Origin: Clostridiaceae bacterium
Lineage (GTDB): Bacteria > Bacillota > Clostridia > Oscillospirales > Acutalibacteraceae
DNA length: 33,644 bases
Reading direction: 5' to 3'
Assembly (NCBI GenBank): GCA_021769555.1
Contig: JAETSR010000022.1
Span: 1 to 33,644, forward strand
Shown: piece after piece, positions 8,347 through 16,204 of the stretch
Position numbering within the stretch: the stretch's first letter is position 1
How the letters are laid out: each line of letters starts with the position of its first letter
The notes under the pieces: generated by a model
The model's input: the letters and a program-made list of their open reading frames with translations, nothing else
Databases searched by the model: none
What the model was told of the DNA's origin: nothing
Position numbers and translations under genes: made by a program

Positions 8347-9240
8347 TTGAATAACGGCTACACAAGGATTCTCACTGACGGGGCCTTTCGGGAGACCGTT
8401 CGCCACGGCAGCGGGGACTATCCCTTTCAGTATTACCTGGAGGATATCTGGCTGTTTGACTTTCACTGCATAGACTGGCACTGGCACCCGGAGGTGGAGC
8501 TGGTATATGTAGAGACCGGGCACGCTGATTTTTTCGTGGGGAGCGGCAGCTATCACCTGAAAGCGGGGACGGGGATTTTTATAAACAGTCAGGCGCTGCA
8601 CCGGTTTCAGGCAGAGGAGAGCACGGTTATCCCGAATATAGTGTTCTCCCCCGCCCTGCTCGCTCCCGAGGGCAGCCTGGTATATGAAAAGTACATCCGG
8701 CCTGTGCCGGACTTTGCAGGGGACTGCCTGGTCCTCTCTCCGGATATACCCTGGCAGAGCCGCGCCCTGTCAGAGCTGCTGGCTGTTTTCGCCGCCCAGG
8801 ATGAGGAGTGCCGGGAGCTTGAGACCCTTCAGCACCTTTTCCCCTTGTGGAAGCTCCTCTATGAGAACGCTCCCCGCGCCGGGGACCGTTCCCGGGAAAA
8901 AGCCTCTGTCCGCGCCCAGGCGCAGCTGCAAATCATGCTGCAGTTTATCCACAGCAATTATTCCAAACACGTCACCCTTGAGGACATTGCCCAGGCCGTG
9001 CCAATCAGCAAAAGCGGGGCGCTGAATCTGTTCCGCAGGGTGCTGCACACCTCGCCTGTGCGCTGCCTGGTGGACTACCGGCTCAAACAGGCGGCAAAGC
9101 TGCTGGCTGCCACTGACGCCAGCGTTTCAGTCATTGCCCGGGAGGTCGGGTTTGAAAATCTCGGGTATTTCTGCCGGCAGTTTAAGGAACTGTTTGGGTT
9201 CGCGCCGGGGGAGTACCGGAGGAACGGTCGAAAAATTTGA
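8347..9240 (+). CDS. AraC-family transcription regulator with cupin sensor
   Basis: A 297-residue regulator. The N-terminal cupin (about 30-110) includes W-H-W-H-P-E-V-E-L and a later H-R-F, as in sugar-responsive AraC proteins. The C-terminal part (about 198-295) carries two helix-turn-helix units, ending with the typical G-F-E-N-L-G-Y-F-C-R-Q-F-K and P-G-E-Y-R-R. The start is TTG at 8347 behind GGGGAG; no in-frame ATG is available upstream. It probably controls the divergent MFS transporter in response to that transporter's substrate. Confidence 0.9.
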   Translation: MNNGYTRILTDGAFRETVRHGSGDYPFQYYLEDIWLFDFHCIDWHWHPEVELVYVETGHADFFVGSGSYHLKAGTGIFINSQALHRFQAEESTVIPNIVFSPALLAPEGSLVYEKYIRPVPDFAGDCLVLSPDIPWQSRALSELLAVFAAQDEECRELETLQHLFPLWKLLYENAPRAGDRSREKASVRAQAQLQIMLQFIHSNYSKHVTLEDIAQAVPISKSGALNLFRRVLHTSPVRCLVDYRLKQAAKLLAATDASVSVIAREVGFENLGYFCRQFKELFGFAPGEYRRNGRKI

Positions 9241-9263
9241 GCGGTTACATTTTTCATATGCCT

Positions 9264-9959
9264 TCATCCGCTTATACCGCATATGTCCTTAACGGCCTCA
9301 CCCGCCATTATCAGCCCCACGGCCGGCGGCACGAAGCTCACGCTCCCCGGCACAGGCTTTTCCCCTTCACCGGCGTGTGCGGCAATAGGCGGCTCGGTGG
9401 AGTAGACCACCTTCAGCCGGTCTATCCCGCGCTTTTTCAGCTCCCGGCGCATTACCCTTGCTAAGGGGCAGACGGAGGTCTCGTAAATGTCGGCCGCTCT
9501 GAAAGCCGTGGGGTCCAGCTTATTCCCCGCGCCCATGGCGCTTATCACCGGTATGCCCAGCTCATATGCCCGCCGGATTATGGCAAGCTTGCCTGTCACC
9601 ATGTCTATGCAGTCTAAAATATAGTCGTACCGGGTGAAGTCCAGCAGGCTCTCGGTCTCGGGAGTATATACAAGATGATGGAGCCCAAGGCTTATATTTG
9701 GATTTATCTGCCTCAGGCGCTCACCTGCCGCTTCCGCCTTGGGCCTGCCGACAGTCTCTATAGTGGCGAAAATCTGGCGGTTCAGGTTTGAGACGCTGTA
9801 TGCGTCGCCGTCGATAAGGTCAATGGAGCCCACGCCGCACCGGGCCAGGGCTTCAGCGGCGCTGCATCCCACGCCCCCAAGGCCGAAGACCGCTGTCCGG
9901 GCTGCCTGCAGCCTTTGCAGTGAGCCGGGGCCCAAAAGCGGCTCCTGGCGCTCATATGG
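9264..9959 (-). CDS. tcdA: tRNA threonylcarbamoyladenosine dehydratase (TcdA/CsdL-like, ThiF fold)
   Basis: A ThiF/E1-like protein of 231 residues from the chosen start. It has the ATP-binding G-L-G-G-V-G-C-S near residue 25, then D-G-D-A-Y-S-V-S-N-L-N-R-Q (Asp, Asn and Arg of the adenylation site) and I-S-A-M-G-A-G-N-K-L-D-P. This layout is that of TcdA, which cyclises t6A to ct6A at position 37 of ANN-decoding tRNAs. The ATG at 9959 is preferred over 10013 because it fits the family N-terminus (R-Q-E-P-L-L-G-P) and begins 11 bases after the preceding stop, behind GAGGG. Convergent with the araC-type gene, with no clear terminator between them. Confidence 0.88.
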   Translation of the reverse strand, partial: PYERQEPLLGPGSLQRLQAARTAVFGLGGVGCSAAEALARCGVGSIDLIDGDAYSVSNLNRQIFATIETVGRPKAEAAGERLRQINPNISLGLHHLVYTPETESLLDFTRYDYILDCIDMVTGKLAIIRRAYELGIPVISAMGAGNKLDPTAFRAADIYETSVCPLARVMRRELKKRGIDRLKVVYSTEPPIAAHAGEGEKPVPGSVSFVPPAVGLIMAGEAVKDICGISG

Positions 9960-9970
9960 CATCTCCACCC

Positions 9971-10672
9971 TCAGCCCTTCTTGCGCACAAAGGCTTTCTT
10001 CGGCATTTTGCATATGGGGCAGCTCCAGTCGGCGGGGAGCTCCTCGAAGCCGAAGTTAGGGTCCTTGTACTCGTAGCCGCATACCGAGCACACGAAGCGC
10101 TCGCCGGTTATCCGCTCGGCCTGCTGGCCTGCAAGGTATGTGGGGGCCTTTGTGGGGGAAATGCCGCCCAGCTTTTCAACGTAGTACTGGTAGGTCATGG
10201 GCTTATAGGCCTCGAACTTCCCGGCGGTCTCTATGCCGCCGGCTATGTCGCTGCCGGCTATTATCTCCGCCACGAACAGCACCTGGCCGCCCACGGGGAG
10301 CTTCGCCTTGACCTGGCATAAAAACCAGCAGCAGGTGTTTTCCTTTATCACGGGCACGCCCTCCATCAGGACTTTGTGGCGGATATTGTCCAGCTTGCCG
10401 CCGTGCCTGCCGCTTGTGAAGCCCAGGGCCCCTATGACCGTGGCGGGGGTGCTCTCGGAGAGGACGGAAATTGTGAATACGCCGCTCTCCTCTATGCACT
10501 GGCAGCTGTAATTTTCAGTGTTTACGGACAGGGCTACCAGCGGCGGCGCGCCGGGGGAGGTTTTGGTTACCTGCATGACTGTGTTTACTATGCAGGCGCT
10601 GGGGCCGTTTTTGTCCTTGACCCCGATGGCGTACATGCCGTAGGTTATATTGCCTAATACTAGTGGTTTCAT
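9971..10672 (-). CDS. Flavin reductase-rubredoxin fusion (Hrb-like)
   Basis: A 233-residue fusion. Residues about 1-165 are a FMN-binding flavin reductase-like domain. Residues about 180-230 are a rubredoxin with C-S-V-C-G-Y-E-Y and C-P-I-C-K-M-P-K (four iron-binding Cys). The order matches high-molecular-weight rubredoxin (Hrb) of acetogens, the electron donor from NAD(P)H to flavodiiron proteins that reduce O2 or NO. Whether it serves oxygen detoxification here is inferred from that family; no flavodiiron gene is in the window. A GAGGT site precedes the ATG. Confidence 0.88.
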   Translation of the reverse strand: MKPLVLGNITYGMYAIGVKDKNGPSACIVNTVMQVTKTSPGAPPLVALSVNTENYSCQCIEESGVFTISVLSESTPATVIGALGFTSGRHGGKLDNIRHKVLMEGVPVIKENTCCWFLCQVKAKLPVGGQVLFVAEIIAGSDIAGGIETAGKFEAYKPMTYQYYVEKLGGISPTKAPTYLAGQQAERITGERFVCSVCGYEYKDPNFGFEELPADWSCPICKMPKKAFVRKKG

Positions 10673-10716
10673 AATTTTACCTCGTTTTTTTAGAAGTATA
10701 TTTATGGCCTCCGGCG

Positions 10717-10762
10717 GGGAGGGGCGCTGCCCCCTCCACCCCTGCCACCTTTGAAAAGGTGG
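10717..10762 (-). repeat. Double-hairpin intergenic element after glyA
   Basis: Two adjacent hairpins lie in the 106-base gap: CCACCTTT (10745-10752) with AAAGGTGG (10755-10762), a perfect 8-bp stem, and a GC-rich GGAGGGGC/GCCCCCTCC hairpin (about 10717-10737). They may end glyA transcription, although no T-run follows. The layout resembles dispersed hairpin elements seen between genes in gut Clostridia, but only one copy is present here, so the repeat status is a guess. Confidence 0.45.
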
Positions 10763-10778
10763 ACGAAACTTTTGCGTT

Positions 10779-12035
10779 TTACTCGTACAGAGGGTACTTC
10801 TTGCAGATGGATTCTACCATGTCTCTTAGGGCATCGATTTTGCCATCGAAGTTATCTTCCATGGCAAGGGATATGCACTCCGCTATCTTATCCATGTCGG
10901 CCTCTTTGAGGCCTCTGGTGGTGACGGCGGGGGTGCCAAGCCTCAGGCCGCTGGTGACAAAGGGGCTCCGCTGCTCGCCGGGGACGGTATTTTTGTTGGC
11001 GGTGATGTAGACCTCGTCAAGCCGGCGCTCAAGCTCCTTGCCTGTGAGCTCAAGGCTGCTGAGGTCTACCAGCATAAGGTGGTTGTCAGTGCCCCCGGAC
11101 ACCAGCTTCACCCCCCGCTTCATGAGCCCCTCGGCCAGCGCCGACGCGTTCTTCACGACCTGCTGTCCGTACTCCTTGAACTCAGGCTTTAATGCCTCAC
11201 CTAAACATACGGCCTTTGCCGCGATAATATGCTCCAAAGGCCCGCCCTGGGTGCCGGGGAATATGGCCTTGTCTATGGCCTTGGCGTACTCCTCCCGGCA
11301 GAGGATAAGACCTCCCCTGGGGCCGCGCAGGGTCTTATGGGTGGTGGTTGTAACCACGTCCGCGTAGGGCACCGGGTTCTGGTGGCACCCGGCGGCGACT
11401 AAGCCCGCGATATGGGCCATGTCCACCATGAGCTTCGCCCCGCAGGCGTCGGCTATCTCACGAAATTTGGCGAAGTCTATTGCCCTGGCGTAGGCGCTGG
11501 CCCCGGCAACTATGAGCTTGGGCTTCTCCTTCATGGCAAGGTCCATCACCTTGTCGTAGTTTATGCGCCCGGTGTCGGGCTCAACTCCGTAGGCCACGAA
11601 GTTATACAGCGCCCCGGACATGTTCACCGGAGAGCCGTGGGACAGGTGGCCGCCCTCGGAAAGGTTCATGCCCAGCACCGTGTCTCCGGGCTGTAAGAAA
11701 GCGAAGTAAACGGCGAGATTCGCCTGGGCCCCGGAGTGGGGCTGGACGTTGGCGTGCTCAGCCCCAAAGAGCTTGCAGGCCCGGTCTCTTGCGATATCCT
11801 CGGCAATATCCACGCACTGGCAGCCGCCGTAGTACCTGTGGGCGGGATAGCCCTCGGCGTACTTGTTGGTGAGCACCGTGCCCATAGCCGCCATGACCGC
11901 CGGGGAGACGATGTTCTCCGAGGCGATGAGCTCAAGGTTCCGGCGCTGGCGGGCCAGCTCCTTCCCCATAGCCTCAGCTATCTCCGGGTCAGTTTCGGCC
12001 ACAAAGCCGATGGTATCCATCAGATTCTTGTACAT
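10779..12035 (-). CDS. glyA: Serine hydroxymethyltransferase
   Basis: A 418-residue PLP enzyme of standard bacterial length that interconverts serine and glycine with tetrahydrofolate. Clear motifs are L-I-A-S-E-N near the N-terminus, [22 protein letters not shown] and [13 protein letters not shown], which carries the PLP lysine (about residue 228). A GGAGGT site sits before the ATG. It follows the two small membrane proteins by 50 AT-rich bases that include TATAAT-like sequence, so it may be co-transcribed from coaBC or have its own promoter. Confidence 0.97.
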   Translation of the reverse strand: MYKNLMDTIGFVAETDPEIAEAMGKELARQRRNLELIASENIVSPAVMAAMGTVLTNKYAEGYPAHRYYGGCQCVDIAEDIARDRACKLFGAEHANVQPHSGAQANLAVYFAFLQPGDTVLGMNLSEGGHLSHGSPVNMSGALYNFVAYGVEPDTGRINYDKVMDLAMKEKPKLIVAGASAYARAIDFAKFREIADACGAKLMVDMAHIAGLVAAGCHQNPVPYADVVTTTTHKTLRGPRGGLILCREEYAKAIDKAIFPGTQGGPLEHIIAAKAVCLGEALKPEFKEYGQQVVKNASALAEGLMKRGVKLVSGGTDNHLMLVDLSSLELTGKELERRLDEVYITANKNTVPGEQRSPFVTSGLRLGTPAVTTRGLKEADMDKIAECISLAMEDNFDGKIDALRDMVESICKKYPLYE

Positions 12036-12085
12036 TTTCTGTTACCTCCGTGTTTTATATTATAATTATGTTCCCTCTGCCCTTC

Positions 12086-12508
12086 CTAATCCTGGGGGAA
12101 AAGCCCCTCTGCCACGTTCACGAACACGTCCCCCTGTTTTAGCTTCATGGTCTTGCCCTGCCACCAGCCGGTCTGGCTGTTGGCAGCCGCCACCTTTCTG
12201 GAGCCGTCCTTCATGTTATAAGTGATGGTAACGGCTGTCGCGTCGTCCTCGCTGGCTTTTGTAAAAGGCTCATAGTTCATGCTCCCCAAAAGCCGGCAGG
12301 CGCTCTCTATCTTCTCCGGGTCGGTATACTCCACTCCCCCGCCCGGCTCCTCGCCGTACTTCACCGTGACGCTCTGCACGTCTCCGGGGCTGGGCGCGCC
12401 GGAGACCGGCATACCCCATATGAGCACAAATACGACCGCCATTATGATTACCGCAAGAACCGCGGACGCCGCTCCGGCAGATACCCGTCTCCTAAGCTTT
12501 TTATCCAT
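12086..12508 (-). CDS. Membrane-anchored protein of unknown function, paralog B
   Basis: A 140-residue protein with a positively charged start, one hydrophobic segment at about 12-34 and then an extracytoplasmic domain. It aligns along its whole length with the gene just upstream: G-A-P-S-P-G-D-V-Q-S-V-T-V, Y-T-D-P-E-K-I-E, N-Y-E-P-F-T, T-G-W-W-Q-G and V-F-V-N-V-A-E-G-L-F recur in both. No catalytic motif is visible. I do not recognise a named family with confidence. It is the distal copy of a tandem duplication behind coaBC, with the two copies 24 bases apart. Confidence 0.8.
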   Translation of the reverse strand: MDKKLRRRVSAGAASAVLAVIIMAVVFVLIWGMPVSGAPSPGDVQSVTVKYGEEPGGGVEYTDPEKIESACRLLGSMNYEPFTKASEDDATAVTITYNMKDGSRKVAAANSQTGWWQGKTMKLKQGDVFVNVAEGLFPQD

Positions 12509-12532
12509 GTCAAATTACCTCCAATTATTTTA

Positions 12533-12943
12533 TCAGCCTTCTATATGAAAGATTCCCTCCGCAAGGTTCACGAACATGTCAGGCTCCTTGAGGGCGTGGG
12601 CCTCGCCGTTCCACCAGCCGGTTATCCAGTTGGCGGCGGCAGTGAGCTCCCGGCCGTCCTTGAGCTTATAGGTGATGGTGATATCCGGGCCCGTGCTCCC
12701 GGAAACAGGCGTGAAGGGCTGATAATTCAGGGAGTTTATGAGCTTCACTGCAAGCTCTATCTTCTCAGGGTCATTATAGGTCTCCCCCGCCTCCCCGGCC
12801 CGGGCGACTGTGACGCTCTCCACGTCCCTTGGGCTTGGCGCGCCCCAGACGGGTACGCCGTTTTTCATCACAAAGAGCACCGTTACGATTATGCAGGTGA
12901 GCACTACCCCGGCGGCAGTCCTGAGGATATTTTCCTTCTTCAT
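12533..12943 (-). CDS. Membrane-anchored protein of unknown function, paralog A
   Basis: A 136-residue protein with one N-terminal membrane segment (about 8-28) and an outside domain of about 100 residues with D-V-E-S-V-T-V, Y-N-D-P-E-K-I-E, N-Y-Q-P-F-T, T-G-W-W-N-G and M-F-V-N-L-A-E-G-I-F. Its ATG overlaps the coaBC stop codon (ATGA at 12940-12943), so translation is probably coupled. It is a clear paralog of the next gene. Function unknown; the link to CoA synthesis may be only positional. Confidence 0.8.
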   Translation of the reverse strand: MKKENILRTAAGVVLTCIIVTVLFVMKNGVPVWGAPSPRDVESVTVARAGEAGETYNDPEKIELAVKLINSLNYQPFTPVSGSTGPDITITYKLKDGRELTAAANWITGWWNGEAHALKEPDMFVNLAEGIFHIEG

Positions 12944-14142
12944 GGGCGCTCACCCCTGAGCCCGGCTATCCTGTCCAGCAGCCTGTGGGCGGCCTCTTCT
13001 TTTGTGAGCATTGGCAGTTCTGTCTCGCCGTCTTTGGTGATGAGCGTCAGGACGTTCGTATCCACGCCGAAGCCCGCGCCCTCCTCTCTCAGTGAGTTTG
13101 CGGCGACAATATCCAGGTTCTTTTTCTCAAGCTTTTTACGGCTGTTCTCAATGAGGTTCTCCGTCTCCATGCTGAACCCGCACAGTATCTGTCCCGGGCG
13201 CTTATGCTGACCAAGGTATGCCAATATGTCGTCCGTGCGAAGAAGCTCCAGGGTAAGGCCCTCCCCCGCCCCCTTCTTTATCTTGCCGCCGGCTGTATGG
13301 GCCGGGCGGTAGTCGGCCACTGCCGCCGCTTTTATTATTACGTCCTGTCCGTCGGCGCGGCTTGTGACGGCCTCGAACATCTCCCGGGCTGTAACTACGT
13401 CTATGGTCTTAATATAGGGAGGCTTTTTCAGCGCCGCAGGCCCGCTCACAAGCGTCACCTCAGCGCCACGCCACGCCGCCGCCTTTGCTATTGCATAGCC
13501 CATTTTGCCCGAAGAATGGTTGGTGAGATACCGCACAGGGTCCAGGGCCTCACGGGTGGGCCCGGCGGTTACAAGTATATGCAGGCCCTGGAGGTCTTTA
13601 TCATAGGCTATGGCGTGGTCCACGGCCTCCAGCAGGTCTTCGGGCTCGGGCATTTTCCCCCTGCCCACGGCCCCGCAGGCCAAGCGCCCGCTGGCCGGCT
13701 CTATCACCTCCCAGCCGTATTTTCTCAGGGTCTCAAGGTTGTCCTGTGTCACAGGGTTATCGTACATTCTGGTATTCATGGCAGGGGCTATTAGCTTTTT
13801 GCAGTCGCAGGCCAGTATCACCGTGGAGAGCATATCGTCCGCTATGCCGTGGGCGGCCTTTGCGATGATGTTCGCCGTGGCGGGGGCGGCAATCAGGAGG
13901 TCCGCCTTGTCCGCCAGGGCTATATGCTCCACGTGGCTTTGAAAGTTCCTGTCGAAGGTGTCCACCATGGCCCGGTTATGGGTCAGGGACTCGAAGGTGT
14001 GGGGGCCGATGAACTCGGTTGCGTTCTTTGTGAGCACCACCTCCACGTCATAGCCCCGCTGGGTGAGCTTTGAGGCCAGGGCCGCGGATTTATAGCAGGC
14101 TATGCCGCCGGTCACGCCCAGCACGACGGTCTTTTTTTTCAT
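12940..14142 (-). CDS. coaBC: Bifunctional phosphopantothenoylcysteine decarboxylase / phosphopantothenate-cysteine ligase
   Basis: A 400-residue two-domain enzyme carrying out the second and third steps of CoA synthesis from pantothenate. The N-terminal flavoprotein CoaC domain (about 1-180) shows G-V-T-G-G-I-A-C-Y-K, the A-P-A-T-A-N segment and P-A-M-N-T-R-M-Y, which includes the P-x-M-N-x-x-M-W-like substrate clamp. The CoaB domain (about 185-400) begins I-L-V-T-A-G-P-T-R-E and has N-H-S-S-G-K-M-G and a later A-A-V-A-D-Y-R-P. The ATG at 14142 has GGAGGTG 6 bases upstream and is preferred to one 15 bases earlier. Divergent from panT-coaX. Confidence 0.96.
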   Translation of the reverse strand: MKKKTVVLGVTGGIACYKSAALASKLTQRGYDVEVVLTKNATEFIGPHTFESLTHNRAMVDTFDRNFQSHVEHIALADKADLLIAAPATANIIAKAAHGIADDMLSTVILACDCKKLIAPAMNTRMYDNPVTQDNLETLRKYGWEVIEPASGRLACGAVGRGKMPEPEDLLEAVDHAIAYDKDLQGLHILVTAGPTREALDPVRYLTNHSSGKMGYAIAKAAAWRGAEVTLVSGPAALKKPPYIKTIDVVTAREMFEAVTSRADGQDVIIKAAAVADYRPAHTAGGKIKKGAGEGLTLELLRTDDILAYLGQHKRPGQILCGFSMETENLIENSRKKLEKKNLDIVAANSLREEGAGFGVDTNVLTLITKDGETELPMLTKEEAAHRLLDRIAGLRGERP

Positions 14143-14185
14143 GGTAAGCACCTCCAAGATGGGATATTTTTACAAATATACTCAA

Positions 14186-14214
14186 ATTATAACAAATTCC
14201 TGGGGCAATGTAAA
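14186..14214 (-). promoter_or_regulatory. Promoter for coaBC
   Basis: On the minus strand TTTACA (14209-14214), 17 bases, then a perfect TATAAT (14186-14191), about 44 bases before the coaBC start. Confidence 0.8.
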
Positions 14215-14253
14215 GCATGAACACAATATTTTGGAAGTAACTTGCATAAAGGC

Positions 14254-14282
14254 TTGCAAAATCCCTCATAAACGGTTATAAT
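14254..14282 (+). promoter_or_regulatory. Promoter for panT-coaX
   Basis: TTGCAA (14254-14259), 17-base spacer, perfect TATAAT (14277-14282). It predicts a start near 14289 and an untranslated leader of about 118 bases. The two promoters of this divergent region are only about 40 bases apart, so one regulator could cover both. Confidence 0.8.
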
Positions 14283-14304
14283 ATACAGACCCGGCAGAGG
14301 TTAT

Positions 14305-14398
14305 CCGGCCCGTACCGTCTTTGGGCGGGACCGGAAAGATATCTCGCCCCCGGGAATAATATTCATTCGCTGCACCGCTTTTTGCGGGCGGCAGGAGG
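14305..14398 (+). promoter_or_regulatory. Structured leader of panT-coaX, candidate pan-like RNA
   Basis: Hairpin 1: CCGGCCCG (14305-14312) pairs with CGGG-A-CCGG (14326-14334), giving 8 bp with one bulged A at 14330. Hairpin 2: CTGC-A-CCGC (14370-14378) pairs with GCGG (14384-14387) and GCAG (14391-14394), with A14374 unpaired; its 3' arm overlaps the first two bases of the AGGAGG ribosome site (14393-14398). Hairpins with conserved bulged adenosines in tandem before pantothenate genes are the description of the pan motif RNA. The match here is by general layout only and has not been tested against the covariance model. Confidence 0.4.
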
Positions 14399-14406
14399 TA
14401 ATTTTT

Positions 14407-15087
14407 ATGACAAACGCAAACAGTTCCGCCAAACGCACAGCCGGGATACAGGAGATGGTCCTAACAGCCCTGTTCGCGGCGCTTCTGCTCCTTATGGGCT
14501 TCACGCCGCTGGGGCTCATCGACCTGCCATTCATGCGGGCCACCACCCTGCATATTCCAGTAATTATCGCGTCAATACTGCTCGGCCCGAAAAGGGGAGC
14601 TTTTCTTGGCGGGATGTTCGGAGCCATAAGCCTTTGGAAGGGCACCATGGCGCCCAATCTTGTGAGCTTTGCCTTCTCCCCCTTTGTGCCACTGCCCGGG
14701 GAGAGCCACGGAAGCCCCTGGGCTCTGGTCATATGCTTTGTGCCAAGGATATTGGTTGGCGTGCTGCCGTGGTTTGTGGTGAAGCTCTTTGAGCGTCTGC
14801 CCGGGAACCGTGTTGCCCTGAAAACAGCGGGCTATGCCTTTGCAGGGGCCCTGGGCTCGGCAGTGAACACCGTGCTTGTGATGGGACTTATAGGCTTTCT
14901 CCTCGGGGATGCCTATGCCACAGCCCAGGGGATAACCTCCAGCGCTCTGACCGGCTTTATCCTAACTACTGTCTTCACCAACGGCATTCCCGAGGCCATA
15001 GCCGCGGCGGTCATCACCCCGCCGGTCTGCCTGGGTCTCAGCAAGGCCGCCTCCTCCATTCAGATAAGAAAGGGACAGGATAAATGA
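14407..15087 (+). CDS. panT: ECF transporter substrate-binding S component, pantothenate (PanT)
   Basis: A 226-residue very hydrophobic protein with about six membrane segments and the length of ECF S components. G-P-K-R-G-A-F-L-G-G near residue 60 and the short hydrophobic N-terminal helix after a polar start are typical. The assignment to pantothenate rests on the 4-base overlap with coaX (ATGA at 15084-15087) and on the divergent coaBC. The shared ECF energising module (EcfA1, EcfA2, EcfT) must be elsewhere. A good AGGAGG site lies 8 bases before the ATG. Confidence 0.85.
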   Translation: MTNANSSAKRTAGIQEMVLTALFAALLLLMGFTPLGLIDLPFMRATTLHIPVIIASILLGPKRGAFLGGMFGAISLWKGTMAPNLVSFAFSPFVPLPGESHGSPWALVICFVPRILVGVLPWFVVKLFERLPGNRVALKTAGYAFAGALGSAVNTVLVMGLIGFLLGDAYATAQGITSSALTGFILTTVFTNGIPEAIAAAVITPPVCLGLSKAASSIQIRKGQDK

Positions 15088-15851
15088 TACTGACAATAGA
15101 CATTGGAAATACCAACACGGTGCTGGGCTGCTGGAAGGACGACAGGCTCATGCTCACCCTGCGTATGCACACGGACCGGGACCGCACCGCCGATGAGTAC
15201 AGTCTGCTTATAGGCGGCCTGCTCCGGGACCGGGGGGCTGAGCCCCGGGAGATTTCCGGGGGGATACTCTCAAGCGTTGTGCCGGAGCTGAAAAAGGTTA
15301 TAGGGGACGCGATGGCGCTTTTAACGGGCAGGACATTTCTGTGCGTTGGAGCGGGGCTCAAGACGGGGCTTGACATACGCATGGACAATCCCGCCCAGCT
15401 GGGGGCCGATTTGGTGGTGGACGCCGTGGCGGCGCTGGCAAAGTACAAGCCGCCGCTGGTGATATTCGACATGGGCACTGCCACTACCATGTCCGTTATT
15501 GACGAGAACGGCTCCTATAGGGGCGGCATGATAATCCCCGGGCTCAGGCTCTCTGTGGACGCTCTCTCGGCCCGGGCCGCCCAGCTGCCCTATATACACC
15601 TGGGCCCTCCGGAGCGCTTTATCGGCAGCAACACCATCGACTGCATGCAGTCCGGGGCTGTGTACGGCAGCGCGCTGATGATAGACGGCCTCATTGAGCG
15701 GACCGCCGAGGAGCTGGGGCGGCCTGTTACGGCGGTTGCCACCGGCGGGCTTATGGCCCTTATACACGGATTCTGCCGGTCCGGGCTGCACTATGACGCG
15801 GACCTTATGCTCGAGGGGCTTTACATCCTCTATAAGAAAAACACAAAGTAA
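15084..15851 (+). CDS. coaX: Type III pantothenate kinase
   Basis: A 255-residue ASKHA-fold kinase that phosphorylates pantothenate, the first step of CoA synthesis; type III enzymes are not feedback-inhibited by CoA and need a monovalent cation. Motifs seen: D-I-G-N-T-N-T-V at the start, L-G-A-D-L-V-V-D-A-V near 112, D-M-G-T-A-T-T near 130 and A-T-G-G-L near 220. Its start overlaps the panT stop, so uptake and trapping of pantothenate are translated together. Confidence 0.96.
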   Translation: MILTIDIGNTNTVLGCWKDDRLMLTLRMHTDRDRTADEYSLLIGGLLRDRGAEPREISGGILSSVVPELKKVIGDAMALLTGRTFLCVGAGLKTGLDIRMDNPAQLGADLVVDAVAALAKYKPPLVIFDMGTATTMSVIDENGSYRGGMIIPGLRLSVDALSARAAQLPYIHLGPPERFIGSNTIDCMQSGAVYGSALMIDGLIERTAEELGRPVTAVATGGLMALIHGFCRSGLHYDADLMLEGLYILYKKNTK

Positions 15852-15856
15852 AAATG

Positions 15857-15882
15857 CAGGGGGCACTTTCGGGTGCCCCCTG
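15857..15882. terminator. Hairpin terminator between coaX and a convergent small gene
   Basis: CAGGGGGCAC (15857-15866) pairs perfectly with GTGCCCCCTG (15873-15882) over 10 bp with a 6-base loop. On the minus strand it is followed by CATTTTT, so it works best for the small gene at 15901-16089; on the plus strand the T-rich tail is farther away. Confidence 0.8.
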
Positions 15883-15900
15883 TCAGCTTATCGGGCTTTT

Positions 15901-16089
15901 TCACTGGCCGGACTGCCCGGGATTCTGAAGGACGTTTTTGCAGTACTGCTCCAGGTCCTCCTTGGTGCAGAGCTTCGCGCCGCTCTCCACTATCTGGGAC
16001 TTGAGGGTCTGGGGCAGGGAGTCAAAATAGGCGCGGGCCTGCATGTCCATGGCCTCTGTATTTGCCGGGCTGTTAGCTGGGTTCTGCAT
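15901..16089 (-). CDS. Small protein of unknown function (62 aa)
   Basis: Encodes 62 residues with a polar N-terminus (N-P-A-N-S-P-A-N), a central helix-like Y-F-D-S-L-P-Q-T-L-K-S-Q-I and L-C-T-K-E-D-L-E-Q-Y-C-K. The ATG has an AAGGAGAG site and the gene ends at a strong terminator, which supports it being real despite its size. Similar short soluble proteins with a Y-F-x-S-L-P core are common in gut Clostridia as far as I recall. There is no membrane segment and no known function. Confidence 0.7.
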   Translation of the reverse strand: MQNPANSPANTEAMDMQARAYFDSLPQTLKSQIVESGAKLCTKEDLEQYCKNVLQNPGQSGQ

Positions 16090-16131
16090 GTTTATCTCTC
16101 CTTTTCGGCTGAACTTTTATGGTCTTATAGG

Positions 16132-16182
16132 AGTTTTCCCGGGACCTCCGGGTTTCATGCGGAATATTTCCCGGGGAAAACT
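16132..16182. repeat. Large inverted repeat between small gene and nusB
   Basis: AGTTTTCCCGGG (16132-16143) and CCCGGGGAAAACT (16170-16182) are reverse complements except for one extra base, with a 26-base loop in which TCCG and CGGA can pair further. It lies upstream of both the minus-strand small gene and the nusB promoter. It could be an operator, an RNA hairpin in the small gene's 5' leader, or a terminator. Confidence 0.7.
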
Positions 16183-16204
16183 TTTCCATCATGCCCCATG
16201 GATG

